From contig OX422205.1 in NCBI GenBank assembly GCA_949130485.1, positions 3,082,415-3,146,414 on the forward strand: a stretch of 64,000 nt of DNA, in the 5' to 3' direction. Numbering within the stretch: the first letter of the stretch is position 1; each line of letters begins with the position of its first letter. Below are positions 33,983 through 46,305 of the stretch, one piece after another. The notes under the pieces were generated by a model, which was not told the origin of the DNA, did not search any database, and saw nothing but the letters and a program-made list of their open reading frames with translations. The position numbers were made by a program, and so were the translations under genes. This stretch comes from Agelas oroides (lineage: Eukaryota > Porifera > Demospongiae > Agelasida > Agelasidae).

Positions 33983-36668
33983 GGTAGTTAAACGGTCCTA
34001 CACATGCTTCACAGCACCTACACAGTGACCAAAACTGCTTTCTCGATCTTTCCTGTTTCTTAAATAAGCTTGTACGAGCTTCAGCAGACCTCCACAGCAG
34101 TGAAAACTGCTTTGACCATCTTTTTCGGCACTTAAACAAGCCTGCACTTGTTTCACAGCACCTCCATGATGATGAAAATTGCTTTTTCAATCTTTCCTGG
34201 TACCAAACCAGGCTTTCACGAGCTTCACAAGACCTCCACAGTGGTGAAAACTCCTTTCTCCATCCTTCCTGGCACCTAAACAGGCCTGTACGTGCATCAC
34301 ATCACCTCCACACTAGAGAAAATATGCTTTCATCACCCCTCGCATTTAAACAGGCTTGCACAAGGTTCACAAGACCTACACAGTGGTCAAAACTGCTTTC
34401 TCCGTCTTTCCTGCCACTTAAACAGGCCTGCACGAGCTTCACAGGACCTCCACACTAGAGAAAATATCCTTTCCTCATCTCCCCTGGCATTTAAACAGGT
34501 TTGTACCACTTTCACATGCGCCCCACAGTGGTTAAAATGGCTTTGTCTGACCTTCCAGCCACTTAAACATACCTGCACGAGTTACTCAGCACCCCCACAG
34601 TGATGAAAACTGCTTTCTCGCTCTTTCCTGGCAATGAAATGGACTTGCACAAGCCTCACAGCTCCTCCATAGTGGTGAAAACTGCTTTCTCCGTCCTTGC
34701 AGGTACATAAACAGGCCTGCACGTACCTACACAGTGATCAAAACTGCTTTCCCGATCTTTCCTGGCACTAAAATAAGCTTGCACGAGCTTCAGCAGACCT
34801 CCACAGTAGTGAAAATAGTTTTCACCGTCTTTTTTGGCACTTAAACAAGCCTGCACGTGCTTCACAGCACCTCCACGGTGATGAAAATTGCTTTCTCGAT
34901 CTTTCCTGGTAACAAACCAGGCTTTCACGAGCTTCACAGGACTTCCACAGCGGAGAAAATGTCTCTGTCGAACCGTCCCAGCACTTAAACAGGCCTACAC
35001 GTATTACTCAGCACCTACACAGTGATGAAAACTGCTTTCTCGATCTTTCCTGATTTTTAAACAGGCCTGCACGAGCTTTACATCACCTCCACAGTCATGA
35101 AAATTCCCTTCTCGATCTTCCCTGGCATTTAAACAGGCTTGCACGAGCTACACAGGACCTCCACAGTGATTAAAATGGCTTTGTCGAACCATCCCGGCAC
35201 TTAAAGAGGGCTGCACGTATTACTCAGCACAAACACAGTGATGAAAACTGCTTTCTTGATCCTACTTGATGTTTAAACAGGCCTGCACGAACTTTACAGC
35301 ACCTCCACAGTCGTGAAAATTCCTTTCTCTATCTTTCCTGGCCCAAAAACACGCCTGTACGTGCATCACATCACCTGCACACTAGAGAAAATATGCTTTC
35401 CTCATCTCCCCTGGCATTTAAACAGGCTTGCACCAGCTTCACATGACCTCCACAGAGGTTAAAATGGCTTTCTCGCACCTTCCCACACATCACTAGCCCT
35501 GCAGGAGCTTCACAGGACCTCCACAGTGATTAAGATGGCTTTGTCCGACTTTACAGCAACTTAAAGATACCTGCACGAATCACTCAGCACCCCCACAGCA
35601 ATGAAAACTGCTTTCTCACTCTTTCCTGGCACAAAAATGGGCTTGCACGAGCTTCACAACACCTCCATAGTGTTGAAAACTGCTTTCTCCGTCCTTCCAG
35701 GTACTTAAACAGGCCTGCACGTGCTTCACAGCACCTACACAGTGATCAAAACTGCTTTCTTGATCTTTCCTGGCACTAAAATAAGCTTGCACGAGCTTCA
35801 GCAGACCTCCACAGCAGTGAAAACTGCTTTCATCATCTTTTCTGGCATCTTAAACAAGCCTGCACGTGCTTCACAGCACCTCCACAGTGATGAAAATTGC
35901 TTTTTCGATCTTTCCAGGTACCAAACCAGGCTTTCACGAGCTTCACAAGACCTCCACAGTGGTGAAAACTCCTTTCTCCATCCTTCCTGGCACATAAACA
36001 GGCCTGTACGTGCATCACATCACCTCCACACTCAAGAAAATATGCTTTCCTCATCTCCCCTCGCATTTAAACAGGCTTGCACGAGCTTCACAAGACCTAC
36101 ACAGTAGTGAAAAGTGTTTCTCTGTCTTTCCTGGCACTTAAACAGGCCTGCACGAGCTTCACAGGACCTCCACACTAGAGAAAATATCCTTTCCTCATCT
36201 CCCCTAGCATTTAAACAGGTTTGCACCACCTTCACATGCCCTCCACAGTGGTTAAAATGGCATTGTCCGACCTTCCAGCCACTTAAACATACCTGCACGA
36301 GTTACTCAGCACCCCCACAGTGATGAAAACTGCTTTCTCGCTCTTTCCTGGCAATGAAATGGGATTGCATGAGCTTCACAGCTCCTCCATAGTGGTGAAA
36401 ACTGCTTTCTCCGTCCTTGCAAGTACATAAACAGGCCTGCACATACCTACACAGTGACCAAAACTGCTTTCTCGATCTTTCCTGGCACTAAAATAGATAG
36501 ATAGATAGATAGATAAACTTTTATTTTGAATAGGAATACTCCATCAGCTCATATAGCCGGTCTTCCCGGAGGTCCTAATACAAAGCAAAAGATAAAAGGA
36601 TATAAAAAACAGAAGACAAAACGTACGCACAAAAAGAGGGAAAAGGAAAAAAATCCAAAATTAGAGCT

Positions 36669-38876
36669 CTAACAGCTGACCAAAAACAAATTCTGTACGT
36701 AACTTTTAAAGGCAGTTTCTGAGCGAATAGTCTTGATATTATTTGGAAGGTGATTCCAGTCAAAAGCAGCCTGATATTCAAAGGAGTTGCGATAAAAGTT
36801 AGTAGTTGGTCTCTTTAGGTAGAGGTTGCTACTGCCCCTGGTAGTGCGGAGGCCAAGGCTCTTGTTGGTAACAAACTTGGAGCACAGATACCGTGGAGCT
36901 CTTCCGAGGAGACATTTATGTACCAAGGCAAGTCTGAACAACCTCCTCCTTTGCTCCAGTGGTACCCAACCCAACCTACTCCTCAGCATTGCACTACAGG
37001 CAAGTCGTGGTGAGGATGTGATTAGCCGCATCCCATAGTTTTGCAACCGTTCGATTTCGTGTCTCAATGCTGCCCCACATTCCATCCAGACAACACAGCA
37101 ATAGTCCATATGGGGAAGTACCAGAGCATTATACAGTTTTATCTTGGTCTCAAATGGTAGAACGGAAGACACCCTTCTGAGTCTGGCCAGACTGCTCAAG
37201 CAGCTTTGTCTCACCTTACACACTTGGTCATTCCAGTTGAGGTTTCTGTCTATATCCTCCCCCAAATATCTTACTTTCTCCTCACTCACAAGTATTGATC
37301 CATCTAGCTGGATACGAATCCGTTCAGCCTCACACTTTCTACGTCTCCTGCTTAGGACCATCAGTTGAGTTTTGCTCACATTCATCTTCAACTGATTCCG
37401 TTTGATCCAGTGGGCCACTGCTCCAAGCTCTGCTTCAAGAACTTCCTGTACTTCCTGAGGATCTTTGCTTGAGAAGTAGATAGTGGTGTCATCTGCATAG
37501 AGGTTCACATTGCAATTTTCAATGACACTGGGGAGATAATTCATAAAAATTGTAAAAAGCAAAGGACCCAAAATGGAGCCCTGCGGAACTCCTTTCACCA
37601 TCTCACTCCATGTCGACTTTGCTGCGCCCACTACTACTCTCTGCTGTCTGTCCGTCAGGCAGCTTAGAAACCACTCCTTTTCATTGCCCCTTACGCCATT
37701 GGCCTCCAGTTTGGCTACCAACAGGTTGTGATCAATTGAGTCAAAGGCCTTACTGAGGTCAATCAAAATAGTACCTACTATTTCATCCCTATCCAAGGCA
37801 GCTCGCCAATCATCCACTGACCTCAAAAGTACATGCTGGGTGTTGTGGAGAGGGCGAAACCCAGATTGAGCTGAGTGCAAGAGGGAGTTATCCTGTAAAT
37901 ACACAAACAGCTGGGTATGCACTATGGCCTCAAAGACTTTAGCGACTATTGGGAGGACTGATACTGGTCGATAGTTCTCAGCCAACTCTTTGTCACCTTT
38001 CTTAGGTACTGGAGTCACATGAGCAACCTTCCAGTCCCTTGGGATCTGCCCTATTTTCAAGCTGTAATTAAACAGCTTAGTCAAGCTTGTTGCTATTCCA
38101 GGAGCAGTCATTCTCAACAGCTTTGCAGAGATGCCATCAGCACCAGTGGCTTTCCTCTCATTTAAGTTTGTAAGATGACGTAGCACAGTCTCCTTATCAA
38201 TCTCAGTGAACTCAAACCTAGCATTCACAGGGGGAATTTCAGGATCCTTGACCACACCCATAACGGGGTTGGAACTACCCACACAACTAGAAAAGTAGGA
38301 GTTCATTTCCTCTGCTATCTGTTGACTGTCACTCAGCTCTCCTTGGTTAGTTCTGATCACAGATATACCTCGTCTCTGTTTTCGTCCCAAAACTCTATCA
38401 ATTTCCTTCCACATCCGCCGCGGTTGCCTAGCCGCATCTCTGCACACTCCTTCAAAGTGGTCAACTTTTGCATCCTTCAGCTGCCTCTTAACCAGATTAT
38501 GTAGCTTCCTAAAGCGCTCCCAATCCATGGGGTCCCTTGTTTTCCTAAACTTCTTTCTAAAATAATTTCTAGCTCTCATCACTCTCCTAACTTCCTCTGT
38601 AATCCATGGCAGTGAGTCTTGTCTCACCCTCACCTTCACAAATGGGGCATGGTCGTCGACCACGGACAAAAACAGAGACCTCCAGTATTCCCACTTTTCG
38701 TCAATAGTGTCAAATGAATCCATCACAAGCCATGGGGCTTCTATCAACTCACAGCAGAGCTTCTCCCTGTTACACTTTTTGAAACTCCTGACCTTCTTGA
38801 CACAATGACTCACCACCTTCACGTCTTCACTGTACACTCCAAAGATCATAAGATGGTCACTGTCACTTCCAAGCAT
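36669..38876 (-). CDS. Retrotransposon reverse transcriptase (ORF2 C-terminal part), copy 2
   Basis: This 735-codon frame is identical to that of copy 1 except that residue 431 is the family-typical Pro (GVPQGSILGP). The catalytic residues are in place: Asp 373 in LIDLSKAFD and YADD at 460-463. The reverse transcriptase domain itself is therefore intact, but the frame is cut off from its endonuclease by a frameshift just upstream of the ATG at 38874. The element cannot encode a complete ORF2 protein. Expression would depend on transcription from outside, since no 5' UTR or promoter of the element remains. Confidence 0.88.
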   Translation of the reverse strand: MLGSDSDHLMIFGVYSEDVKVVSHCVKKVRSFKKCNREKLCCELIEAPWLVMDSFDTIDEKWEYWRSLFLSVVDDHAPFVKVRVRQDSLPWITEEVRRVMRARNYFRKKFRKTRDPMDWERFRKLHNLVKRQLKDAKVDHFEGVCRDAARQPRRMWKEIDRVLGRKQRRGISVIRTNQGELSDSQQIAEEMNSYFSSCVGSSNPVMGVVKDPEIPPVNARFEFTEIDKETVLRHLTNLNERKATGADGISAKLLRMTAPGIATSLTKLFNYSLKIGQIPRDWKVAHVTPVPKKGDKELAENYRPVSVLPIVAKVFEAIVHTQLFVYLQDNSLLHSAQSGFRPLHNTQHVLLRSVDDWRAALDRDEIVGTILIDLSKAFDSIDHNLLVAKLEANGVRGNEKEWFLSCLTDRQQRVVVGAAKSTWSEMVKGVPQGSILGPLLFTIFMNYLPSVIENCNVNLYADDTTIYFSSKDPQEVQEVLEAELGAVAHWIKRNQLKMNVSKTQLMVLSRRRRKCEAERIRIQLDGSILVSEEKVRYLGEDIDRNLNWNDQVCKVRQSCLSSLARLRRVSSVLPFETKIKLYNALVLPHMDYCCVVWMECGAALRHEIERLQNYGMRLITSSPRLACSAMLRSRLGWVPLEQRRRLFRLALVHKCLLGRAPRYLCSKFVTNKSLGLRTTRGSSNLYLKRPTTNFYRNSFEYQAAFDWNHLPNNIKTIRSETAFKSYVQNLFLVSC

Positions 38877-39349
38877 CCGACCTGCAGAAATCTGTCAGGA
38901 TGAGTTACAAGGAGAAGGTCAATGAGGGATTCAGAGTTGCTGGTGATACGAGTTGGTGTTGTGATTAACTGCTTCAAGTTGCAGACGTCGGCTGCCAGCA
39001 TCAGCTCTTGGGTACAAGAATCAGGATGAAGCACATTGCAGTTGAAGTCGCCCATAACTACCATTTCTTTGCCTTCCTGTGTAGCCACTTTGAACATTTC
39101 ACAGATTCTTTCAATGACTGGCCAACTAGCCCTAGGAGGGCGATAAGCAGTACACATCAAAACCTCCCTCTTTTGGAACCTTATCTCAATCCAAATTGCC
39201 TCAATGCCCTCCGTTTCAAGATCTATTCTCCTCCAACTCGAGAACGATAAACAAGGACTCCTCCTCCTTACTGATTCCTCCTGTCTTTCCGGTATATCTT
39301 GTAGCCTTCCAAGCCAACTTCTCCATCGTCCACAGTGTTGTTCAACCAT
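38846..39349 (-). pseudogene. APE endonuclease middle part, frameshifted, copy 2
   Basis: It has the same content and lesions as copy 1. The one coding difference seen is RPPRASW here against RPPGASW in copy 1. VVMGDFNCN and the SLIDLLLVT segment are unchanged. The shift that separates the SDH motif lies near 38874-38885. Confidence 0.82.
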
Positions 39350-39763
39350 GTTTCCCCAATTCCTATGACCCAGCTCTGTTGTGACCTCTCCTGCACAAAG
39401 CTCCTGATTTCTTCCATTTTTTGTAGGAGACTCCTAGCATTCAGGTGACAAAAAACAACAGCATTCGATTTTGTGTGATCAGGTCCAATTGATGCACACC
39501 TGTCATCCGGATCCAACCCATTGTTATAGGAGCTATTGAAACTAGCTTCAATAAAGCGGAGCTCTCTCCTCAGACAGTCGGGACAGAACCACAGCTCACT
39601 ATCGTTCTCACCTATCCGTTGGTATTCCACGGGGGCCACTCCACAACATTTGGCATGCGTCCATTTTCCACACTTCGAGCACTCAATGCCCTGCTGAACT
39701 CTAGTCACCGGTTTAGCACAGACAGTATAGGGAAACTTGTACCTAGGGCCGGGATTCCTCTCA
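39268..39763 (-). pseudogene. 2A remnant, PHD finger and endonuclease N-terminus, copy 2
   Basis: The open frame begins in satellite at 39918 and passes in frame into the element as KLVERNPGP (NPGP at 39745-39756). The PHD finger spans 39574-39729, but its first zinc-ligand cysteine is Tyr (PYTVC; codon at 39727-39729), so zinc binding at that site is lost. Other differences from copy 1 are TRVQQ for TSVQQ, ELRFIE for ELPFIE and TKSNAV for TKLNAV. The TAA at 39268-39270 and the downstream frameshift are shared with copy 1. Confidence 0.82.
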
Positions 39764-41014
39764 ACGAGCTTCAGCAGACCTCCACAGTAGTGAAAATAGC
39801 TTTCACCGTCTTTTTTGGCACTTAAACAAGCCTGCACGTGCTTCACAGCACCTCCACGGTGATGAAAATTGCTTTCTCGATCTTTCCTGGTACCAAACCA
39901 GGCTTGCACGAGCTTCACAGGAGTTCCACAGTGGATAAAATGTCTCTGTCGAACCGTCCCAGCACTTAAACAGGCCTACACGTATTACTCAGCACCTACA
40001 CAGTGATGAAAACTGCTTTCTCAATCTTTCCTGATATTTAAACAGGCTTGCACGAGCTTCACAGAACTTCCACAGTGGTTAAAATGGCTTTGTCGAACCG
40101 TCCCGGCACTTAAACAGGGCTGCACGTATTACCCAGCACATATACAGTGTTGAACACTGCTTTCTCGATCCTTCCTGATATTTAAACAGGCCTGCACAAA
40201 CTTTACAGCAGCTCCACAGTCGTGAAAATTCCTGTCTCCATCTTTCCTAGCCCAAAAACAGCCTTGCACGAGCTTCACAAGACCTCCACAGTGGTGAAAA
40301 CTCCTTTCTCGATACTTCCTGGCACCTAAACAGGCCTGTACGTGCATCACATCACCTCCGCACTAGAGAAAATATGGTTTCCTCATCTCCCCTCGCATTT
40401 AAACAGGCTTGCACGTGCTTCACAAGACCTACACAGTGGTGAAAACTGCTTTCTCCGTCTTTCCTGCCACTTAAACAGGCCTGCACGAGCTTCACAGGAC
40501 CTCCACACTAGAGAAAATTGCTTTCCTCATCTCCCCTGGCATTTAAACAGGTTTGTACCACCTTCACATGCCCTCCACAGTGGTTAAAATGGCTTTGTCC
40601 GACCTTCCAGCCACTTAAACGTACCTGCACGAGTTACTCAGCACCCCCACAGTGATGAAAAGTGCTTTCTCGCTCATTCCTGGCAATGAGATGGGCTTGC
40701 ACGAGCTTCACAGCTCCTCCATAGTGGTGAAAACTGCTTTTTCCGTCCTTGCAGGTGCATAAACAGGCCTGCACGTACCTACACAGTGATCAAAACTGCT
40801 TTCTCGATCTTTCCTGGCACAAAAATAAGCTTGCACGAGCTTCAGCAGACCTCCAAAGTAGTGAAAATAGCTTTCACCGTCTTTTTTGGCGCTTAAAGAG
40901 GCACCTCCACGGTGATGAAAACTGCATTCTCACTCTTCCCTGGCACTAAAATGGGCTTGCACGAGCTTCACAACACCTCCATAGTGTTGAAAACTGCTTT
41001 CTCCGTCCTTGCAG

Positions 41015-41373
41015 GGGGCCTTTGAAGCTTCTGCAGGCCTGTTGATGTGTGGGAAGGTGCGAGAAAGCCATTTTAACCACTGTGGAGGTCATGTGAAGCT
41101 GGTGCAAGCCTGTTTAAATGCCAGGGGAGATGAGGAAAGCATATTTTCTCTAATGTTGAGTTCCTGTGAAGCACGTGCAGGCCTGTTAAAGTGCCAGCAA
41201 AGACGGGAATAACAGTTTTCACCACTGCGGAGGTGTTGTGAGGCTCGTGCAAGCCTGGCTTGGTACCAAGAAAGATTGAGAAAGCAATTTTCATTGCAGT
41301 GGGGGTCCTGAGTGACTCGTGCAGGTATGTTTAAGTTGCTGGAAGGTCGGACAAAGCCATTTTAATCACTGTA
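41015..41373 (-). repeat. Inverted five-monomer cassette, copy 10
   Basis: It is the 9,869-bp paralogue of copy 7, with the same GGGGGCCTTTGAAG left junction. The right junction is altered to CACTGTAGGTATTTAAAC. Confidence 0.86.
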
Positions 41374-43775
41374 GGTATTTAAACGGTCCTGCACGTGCTT
41401 CACAGCACCTACACAGTGATCAAAACTGCTTTCTCGATTTTTCCTGGTACCAAACCAGGCTTGCATGAGCTTCACAGGACTTCCACAGTGGATAAAATGT
41501 CTCTGTCGAACCGTACCAGCACTTAAACAGGCCTACACGTATTACTCAGCACCTACACAGTGATGAAAACTGATTTCTCGATCGTTCCTGATATTTAAAC
41601 AGGCCTGCACAACCTTTACAGCACCTTCACCGTCGTGAAAATTCCTTTCTCAATCTTCCCTGCCATTTAAACAGCCTTGCACAAGCTTCACAGGATCTCC
41701 ACAGTGATTAAAATGGCTTTGTCGAACTGTCCCGGCACTTAAACAGGGCGGAAAGTATTACCCAGCACAAACACAGTGATGAAAACTGCTTTCTTGATCC
41801 TTCCTGACATTTAGACTGGCCTGCACAAACTTTACAGCACCTCCACAGTCGTGAAAATTCCTTTCTCCATCTTTCCTGGCCCAAAAACAGCCTTGCACGA
41901 GCTTCACAAGACCTCCACAGTGGTGAAAACTCCTTTCTCCATCCTTCCTGGCACCTAAAGAGGCCTGTACGTGCATCACATCATCTCCACACTAGAGAAA
42001 ATATGCTTTCCTCATCTCCCCTCGCATTTAAACAGGCTTGCACCAGCTTCACATGACCTCCACAGAGGTTAAAATTGCTTTCTCGCACCTTCCCACACAT
42101 CAATTGGTCTATAGGAGCTTAACAGGACCTCCACAGTGATTCAAATGGCTTTGTCCGACCTTCCAGCAACTTAAACATACCTGCACGAATCACTCAGCAC
42201 CCCCACAGCAATGAAAACTGCTTTCTCTCTCTTTCCTGGCACTAAAATGGGCTTGCACGAGCTTCACAACACCTCCATAGTGTTGAAAACAGCTTTATCC
42301 GTCCTTGCAGGTACTTAAACAGGCCTGCAGATGCTTCACAGCACCTCCACGGTGATGAAAATTGCTTTCTCGATCTTTCCTGGTACCAAACGCGGCTTTC
42401 ACGAGCTTCACAGGAGTTCCACAGTGGATAAAATGTCTCTGTCAAACAGTGCCAGCACTTAAACTGGCCTACACGTATTACTCAGCACCTACACAGTGAT
42501 GAAAACTGCTTTCTCGATCTTTCCTGATATTTAAACAGGCCTGCACGAGCTTTACATCACCTCGACAGTCGTGAAAATTCCCTTCTCGATCTTCCCTGGC
42601 ATTTAAACAGCCTTGCACGAGCTTCACAGGACCTCCACAGTGATTAAAATGGCTTTGTCAAACCATCCCGGCACTTAAACAGGGCTGCACGTATTACTCA
42701 GCACAAGCACAGTGATGAAAACTGCTTTCGTGATCCTTCCTCATATTTAAACAGCCCTGCATGAACTTTACAGCACCTCCACAGTCGTGAAAATTCCTTT
42801 CTCTATCTTTCCTGCCCCAAAAACAGGCCTGTACGTGCATCACATCACCTGCAATCTAGAGAAAATATGCTTTCCTCATCTCCCCTGGCATTTAAACAGG
42901 CTTGCACCAGCTTCACATGACCTCCACTGAGGTTAAAATGGCTTTCTCGCACCTTCCCACACATCACTAGCCCTGCAGGAGCTTCACAGGACCTCCACAG
43001 TGATTAAAATGGCTTTGTCCGTCCTTCCAGCAACTTAAAGATACCTGCACGAATCACTCAGCACCCCCACAGCAATGAAAACTGCTTTCTCACTCTTTCC
43101 TGGCACTAAAATGGGCTTGCACGAGCTTCACAGCACCTCCATAGTGTTGAAAACTGAATTCTCCGTCCTTGCAGGTACTTAAACAGGCCTGCACGTGCTT
43201 CACAGCACCTACACAGTGATCAAAACTGCTTTCTCGATCTTTCCTCGCACTAAAATAAGCTTGCACGAGCTTCAGCAGACCTCCACAGCAGTGAAAACTG
43301 CTTTCACTGTCTTTTTTGGCACTTAAACGAGCCTGCACGTGCTTCACTGCACCTCCACGGCGATGCAAATTGCTTTCTCGATCTTTCCTGGTACCAAACC
43401 AGGCTTTCATGAGCTTCCCAGGACTTCCACAGTGTATAAAATGTCTCTGTGGAACCGTCCCAGCACTTAAACAGGCCTACACGTATTACTCAGCACCTAC
43501 ACAGTGATGAAAACTGCTTTCTCGATCTTTCCTGATATTTAAACGGGCCTGCACGAGCTTTACAGCACCTCCACAGTCGTGAAAATTCCTTTCTCGATCT
43601 TCCCTGGCATTTAAACAGGCTTGCACGAGCTTCACAGTACCTCCACAGTGATTAAAATGGCTTTGTCGAACAGTCCCGGCACTTAAACAGGGCTGAACGT
43701 ATTACCCAGCACAAACACAGTGATGAAAACTGCTTTATTGATCCTTCCTGATATTTAAACAGGCCTTCTATATGT

Positions 43776-43936
43776 TTGATGCGATGCATGTACAGGCCTG
43801 TTTAGGTGCCAGGAAGGATGGAGAAAGGAGATTTCACCACTGTGGAGGTCTTGTGAAGCTTGTGCAAGGCTGTTTATGAGCCAGGAAGATGGAGAAAGGA
43901 ATTTTCACGACTGTGGAGGTGCTGTAAGTTCGTGCA
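43776..43936 (-). repeat. In-place inversion near 43.8 kb
   Basis: Forward sequence stops at TTTAAACAGGCCTTCTATATG. The stretch from GATGCGATGCATGTACAGG to GCTGTAAGTTCGTGC is the reverse complement of the usual forward series (TTTACAGCACCTCCACAGTCG through CTGTACGTGCATCGCATC). Forward sequence returns at ATGCTTTCCTCATCTC. It begins with the same GATGCGATGCA word as the inversion at 30283. Confidence 0.8.
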
Positions 43937-44595
43937 TGCTTTCCTCATCTCCCTTCGCATTTAAACAGCCTTGCACGAGCTTCACAAGACCTACACAGTG
44001 GTGAAAACTGCTTTCTCCGTCTTTCCTGGCTCTTAAACAGACCTGCACTAGCTTCACAGGACCTCCACACTAGAGAAAATATCTTTTCCTCCTCTCCCCT
44101 GGCATTTAAACAGGTTTGCACCACCTTCACATGCCCTCCACAGTGGTTAAAATGGCTTTGTCCGACCTTCCAGCCACTTAAACATACCTGCACGAGTTAC
44201 TCAGCACCACCACAGTGATGAAAACTGCTTTCTCGCTCTTTCCTGGCAATGAAATGGGCTTGCACAAGATTCACAGCTCCTCCATAGTGGTGAAAACTGC
44301 TTTCTCCGTCTTTGCTGGTACATAAACAGGCCTGCACGTACCTACACACTGATCAAAACAGCTTTCTCGATCTTTCCTGGCACTAAAATAAGCTTGCACG
44401 AGCTTCAGCAGACCTCCACAGCAGTGAAAATAGCTTTCACCGTCTTTTTTGGCGCTTAAACAGGCCTGCACATGCTTCACAGCACCTCCACTGTGATGAA
44501 AACTGATTTCTCACTCTTCCCGGGCACTAAAATATGCTTGCACGAGCTTTACAACACCTCCATAGTGTTGAAAACTGCTTTCTCCGTCATTGCAG

Positions 44596-44945
44596 GGGTC
44601 CTTTGAAGCTCCTGCAGGCCTGTTTATGTGTGGGAAGGTGCGAGAAAGACATTTTAACCACTGTGGAGGTCATGCGAAGCTAGTGCAAGCCCGTTTAAAT
44701 GCCAGGGAAGATGAGGAAAGCATATTTTCTCCAATGTTGAGTTGCGTGCAGGCCTGTTAAAGTGCCAGTAAAGACGGAGATAACAGTTTTCACCACTGTT
44801 GAGGTGTTGTGAGGCTCGTGCAAGCCTGGCTTGTTACTAAGAAAGATTGAGAAAGCAATTTTCATTGCAGTGGGGGTGCTGAGTGATTCGTGCAGGTATG
44901 TTTAAGTTGGAGGAAGGTCGGACAAAGTCATTTTAATCACTGTGG
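44596..44945 (-). repeat. Inverted five-monomer cassette, copy 11
   Basis: The junctions are standard (CATTGCAGGGGTCC; ATCACTGTGGGTACTTAAAC). It has private changes, among them a deletion near 44743 where GAGTTCCTGTGAAGCACGTG is reduced to GAGTTGCGTG. Confidence 0.86.
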
Positions 44946-45945
44946 GTACTTAAACGGTCCTGCTCGTGCTTCACAGCACCTACACAGTGATCAAAACTGA
45001 TTTCTCAATCTTTCCTGGCACTAAAATAAGCTTGCACGAGCTTCGGCCGACCTCCACAGCAGTGAAAACTGCTTTCACCATCTTTTTTGGCACGTAAACA
45101 AGCCTGCACGTGCTTCACAGCATCTCCGCGACGATGAAAATTGCTTTTTCGATCTTTCCTGGTACCAAACCAGGCTTTCACGAGCTTCACAAGACCTCCA
45201 CAGTGGTGAAAACTCCTTTCTCCATCCTTCCTGGCACCTAAACAGGCCTGTACGTGCATCACATCACCTCCACACTAGAGAAAGTATGCTTTCCTCATCT
45301 CCCCTCGCATTTAAACAGGCTTGCACGAGCTTCACAAGACCTACACAGTGGTGAAAACTGCTTTCTCCGTCTTTCCTGGCACTTAAACAGGCCTGCACTA
45401 GCTTCACAGGACCTCCACACTAGAGAAAATATCCTTTCCTCATCTCCCCTGGCATTTAAACAGGTTTGCACCACCTTCACTTGCCCTCCACAGTGGTTAA
45501 AATGGCTTTGTCCGACCTTCCAGCCACTTAAACATACCTGCACGAGTTACTCAGCACCACCACAGTGATGAAAACTGCTTTCTCGCTCTTTCCTGGCAAT
45601 GAAATGGGCTTGCACAAGATTCACAGCTCCTCCATAGTGGTGAAAACTGCTTTCTCCGTCCTTGCAGGTACATAAACAGGCCTGCACGTACCTACACAGT
45701 GATCAAAACTGCTTTCTCGATCTTTCCTGGCACTAAAATAAGCTTGCACGAGCTTCAGCAGACCTCCACAGTAGTGAAAATAGCTTTCACCGTCTTTTTT
45801 GGCGCTTAAAGAGGCCTGCACATGCTTCACAGCACCTCTACGGTGATGAAAACTGCTTTCTCACTCTTTCCTGGCACTAAAATGTGCTTGCACGAGCTTC
45901 ACAACACCTCCATGGTGTTGAAAACTGCTTTCTCCGTCCTTGCAG

Positions 45946-46305
45946 GGGTCCTTTGAAGCTCCTGCAGGCCTGTTGATGTGTGGGAAGGTGCGAGAAAGCC
46001 ATTTTAACCACTGTGGAGGTCATGTGAAGCTGGTGCAAGCCTGTTTAAATGCCAGGGGAGATGAGGAAAGCATATTTTCTCCAATGTTGAGTTCCTGTGA
46101 AGCACGTGCAGGCCTGTTAAAGTGCCAGCAAAGACGGAGATAACAGTTTTCACTACTGTGGAGGTGTTGTGAGGTTCGTGCAAGCCTGGCTTGGTACAAA
46201 GAAAGATTGAGAAAGCAATTTTCATTGCAGTGGGGGTGCTGAGTGATTCGTGCAGGTATGTTTAAGTTTCTGGAAGGTCGGACAAAGCCACTTTAATCAC
46301 TGTGG
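45946..46305 (-). repeat. Inverted five-monomer cassette, copy 12
   Basis: It lies 1.35 kb downstream of copy 11 and keeps the full-length form, so copy 11's deletion arose after they separated. It is the last reversed segment in the window. Confidence 0.87.

Larger units (their letters stand above)
29875..36493. repeat. 72-bp satellite array, block 4
   Basis: This 6.6 kb of uninterrupted satellite lies between the two retrotransposon copies. It includes three inverted cassettes (31146, 32611, 33635) and one in-place inversion (30283). Two near-copies of a roughly 1-kb stretch sit at about 32.5-33.3 and 33.5-34.2 kb. Near 35461-35700 the array has the forward order of the monomers found in the inverted cassettes, which gives the reference for judging their permutation. 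Confidence 0.94.
36494..39763 (-). mobile_element. CR1/L2-like non-LTR retrotransposon, copy 2, 5'-truncated and broken
   Basis: This copy is 3,270 bp, 8 bp shorter than copy 1. The whole difference is two units of the terminal TCTA tail (36494-36515, 5.5 units against 7.5). By eye I count about ten substitutions in the rest. The AATAAA is at 36520-36525 (complement). It has the same 5' truncation point next to NPGP, the same missing target bases, the same stop and the same frameshifts as copy 1. Confidence 0.9.
36190..41620. repeat. Segmental duplication carrying a retrotransposon, copy 2
   Basis: This is the partner of about 26300-31750. The satellite flanks match on both sides of the element, including the variant monomers CACAGTAGTGAAAATAGC and CACAGGAGTTCCACAGTGG directly upstream of the element. 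This proves duplication of the whole segment. Confidence 0.8.

Noticed and set aside
16083..46305. Reversed segments as simple assembly errors
   Set aside because: The same junctions recur in twelve places with copy-specific substitutions, which random misjoins would not give. Single inversions at 30283 and 43776 still deserve a read check.
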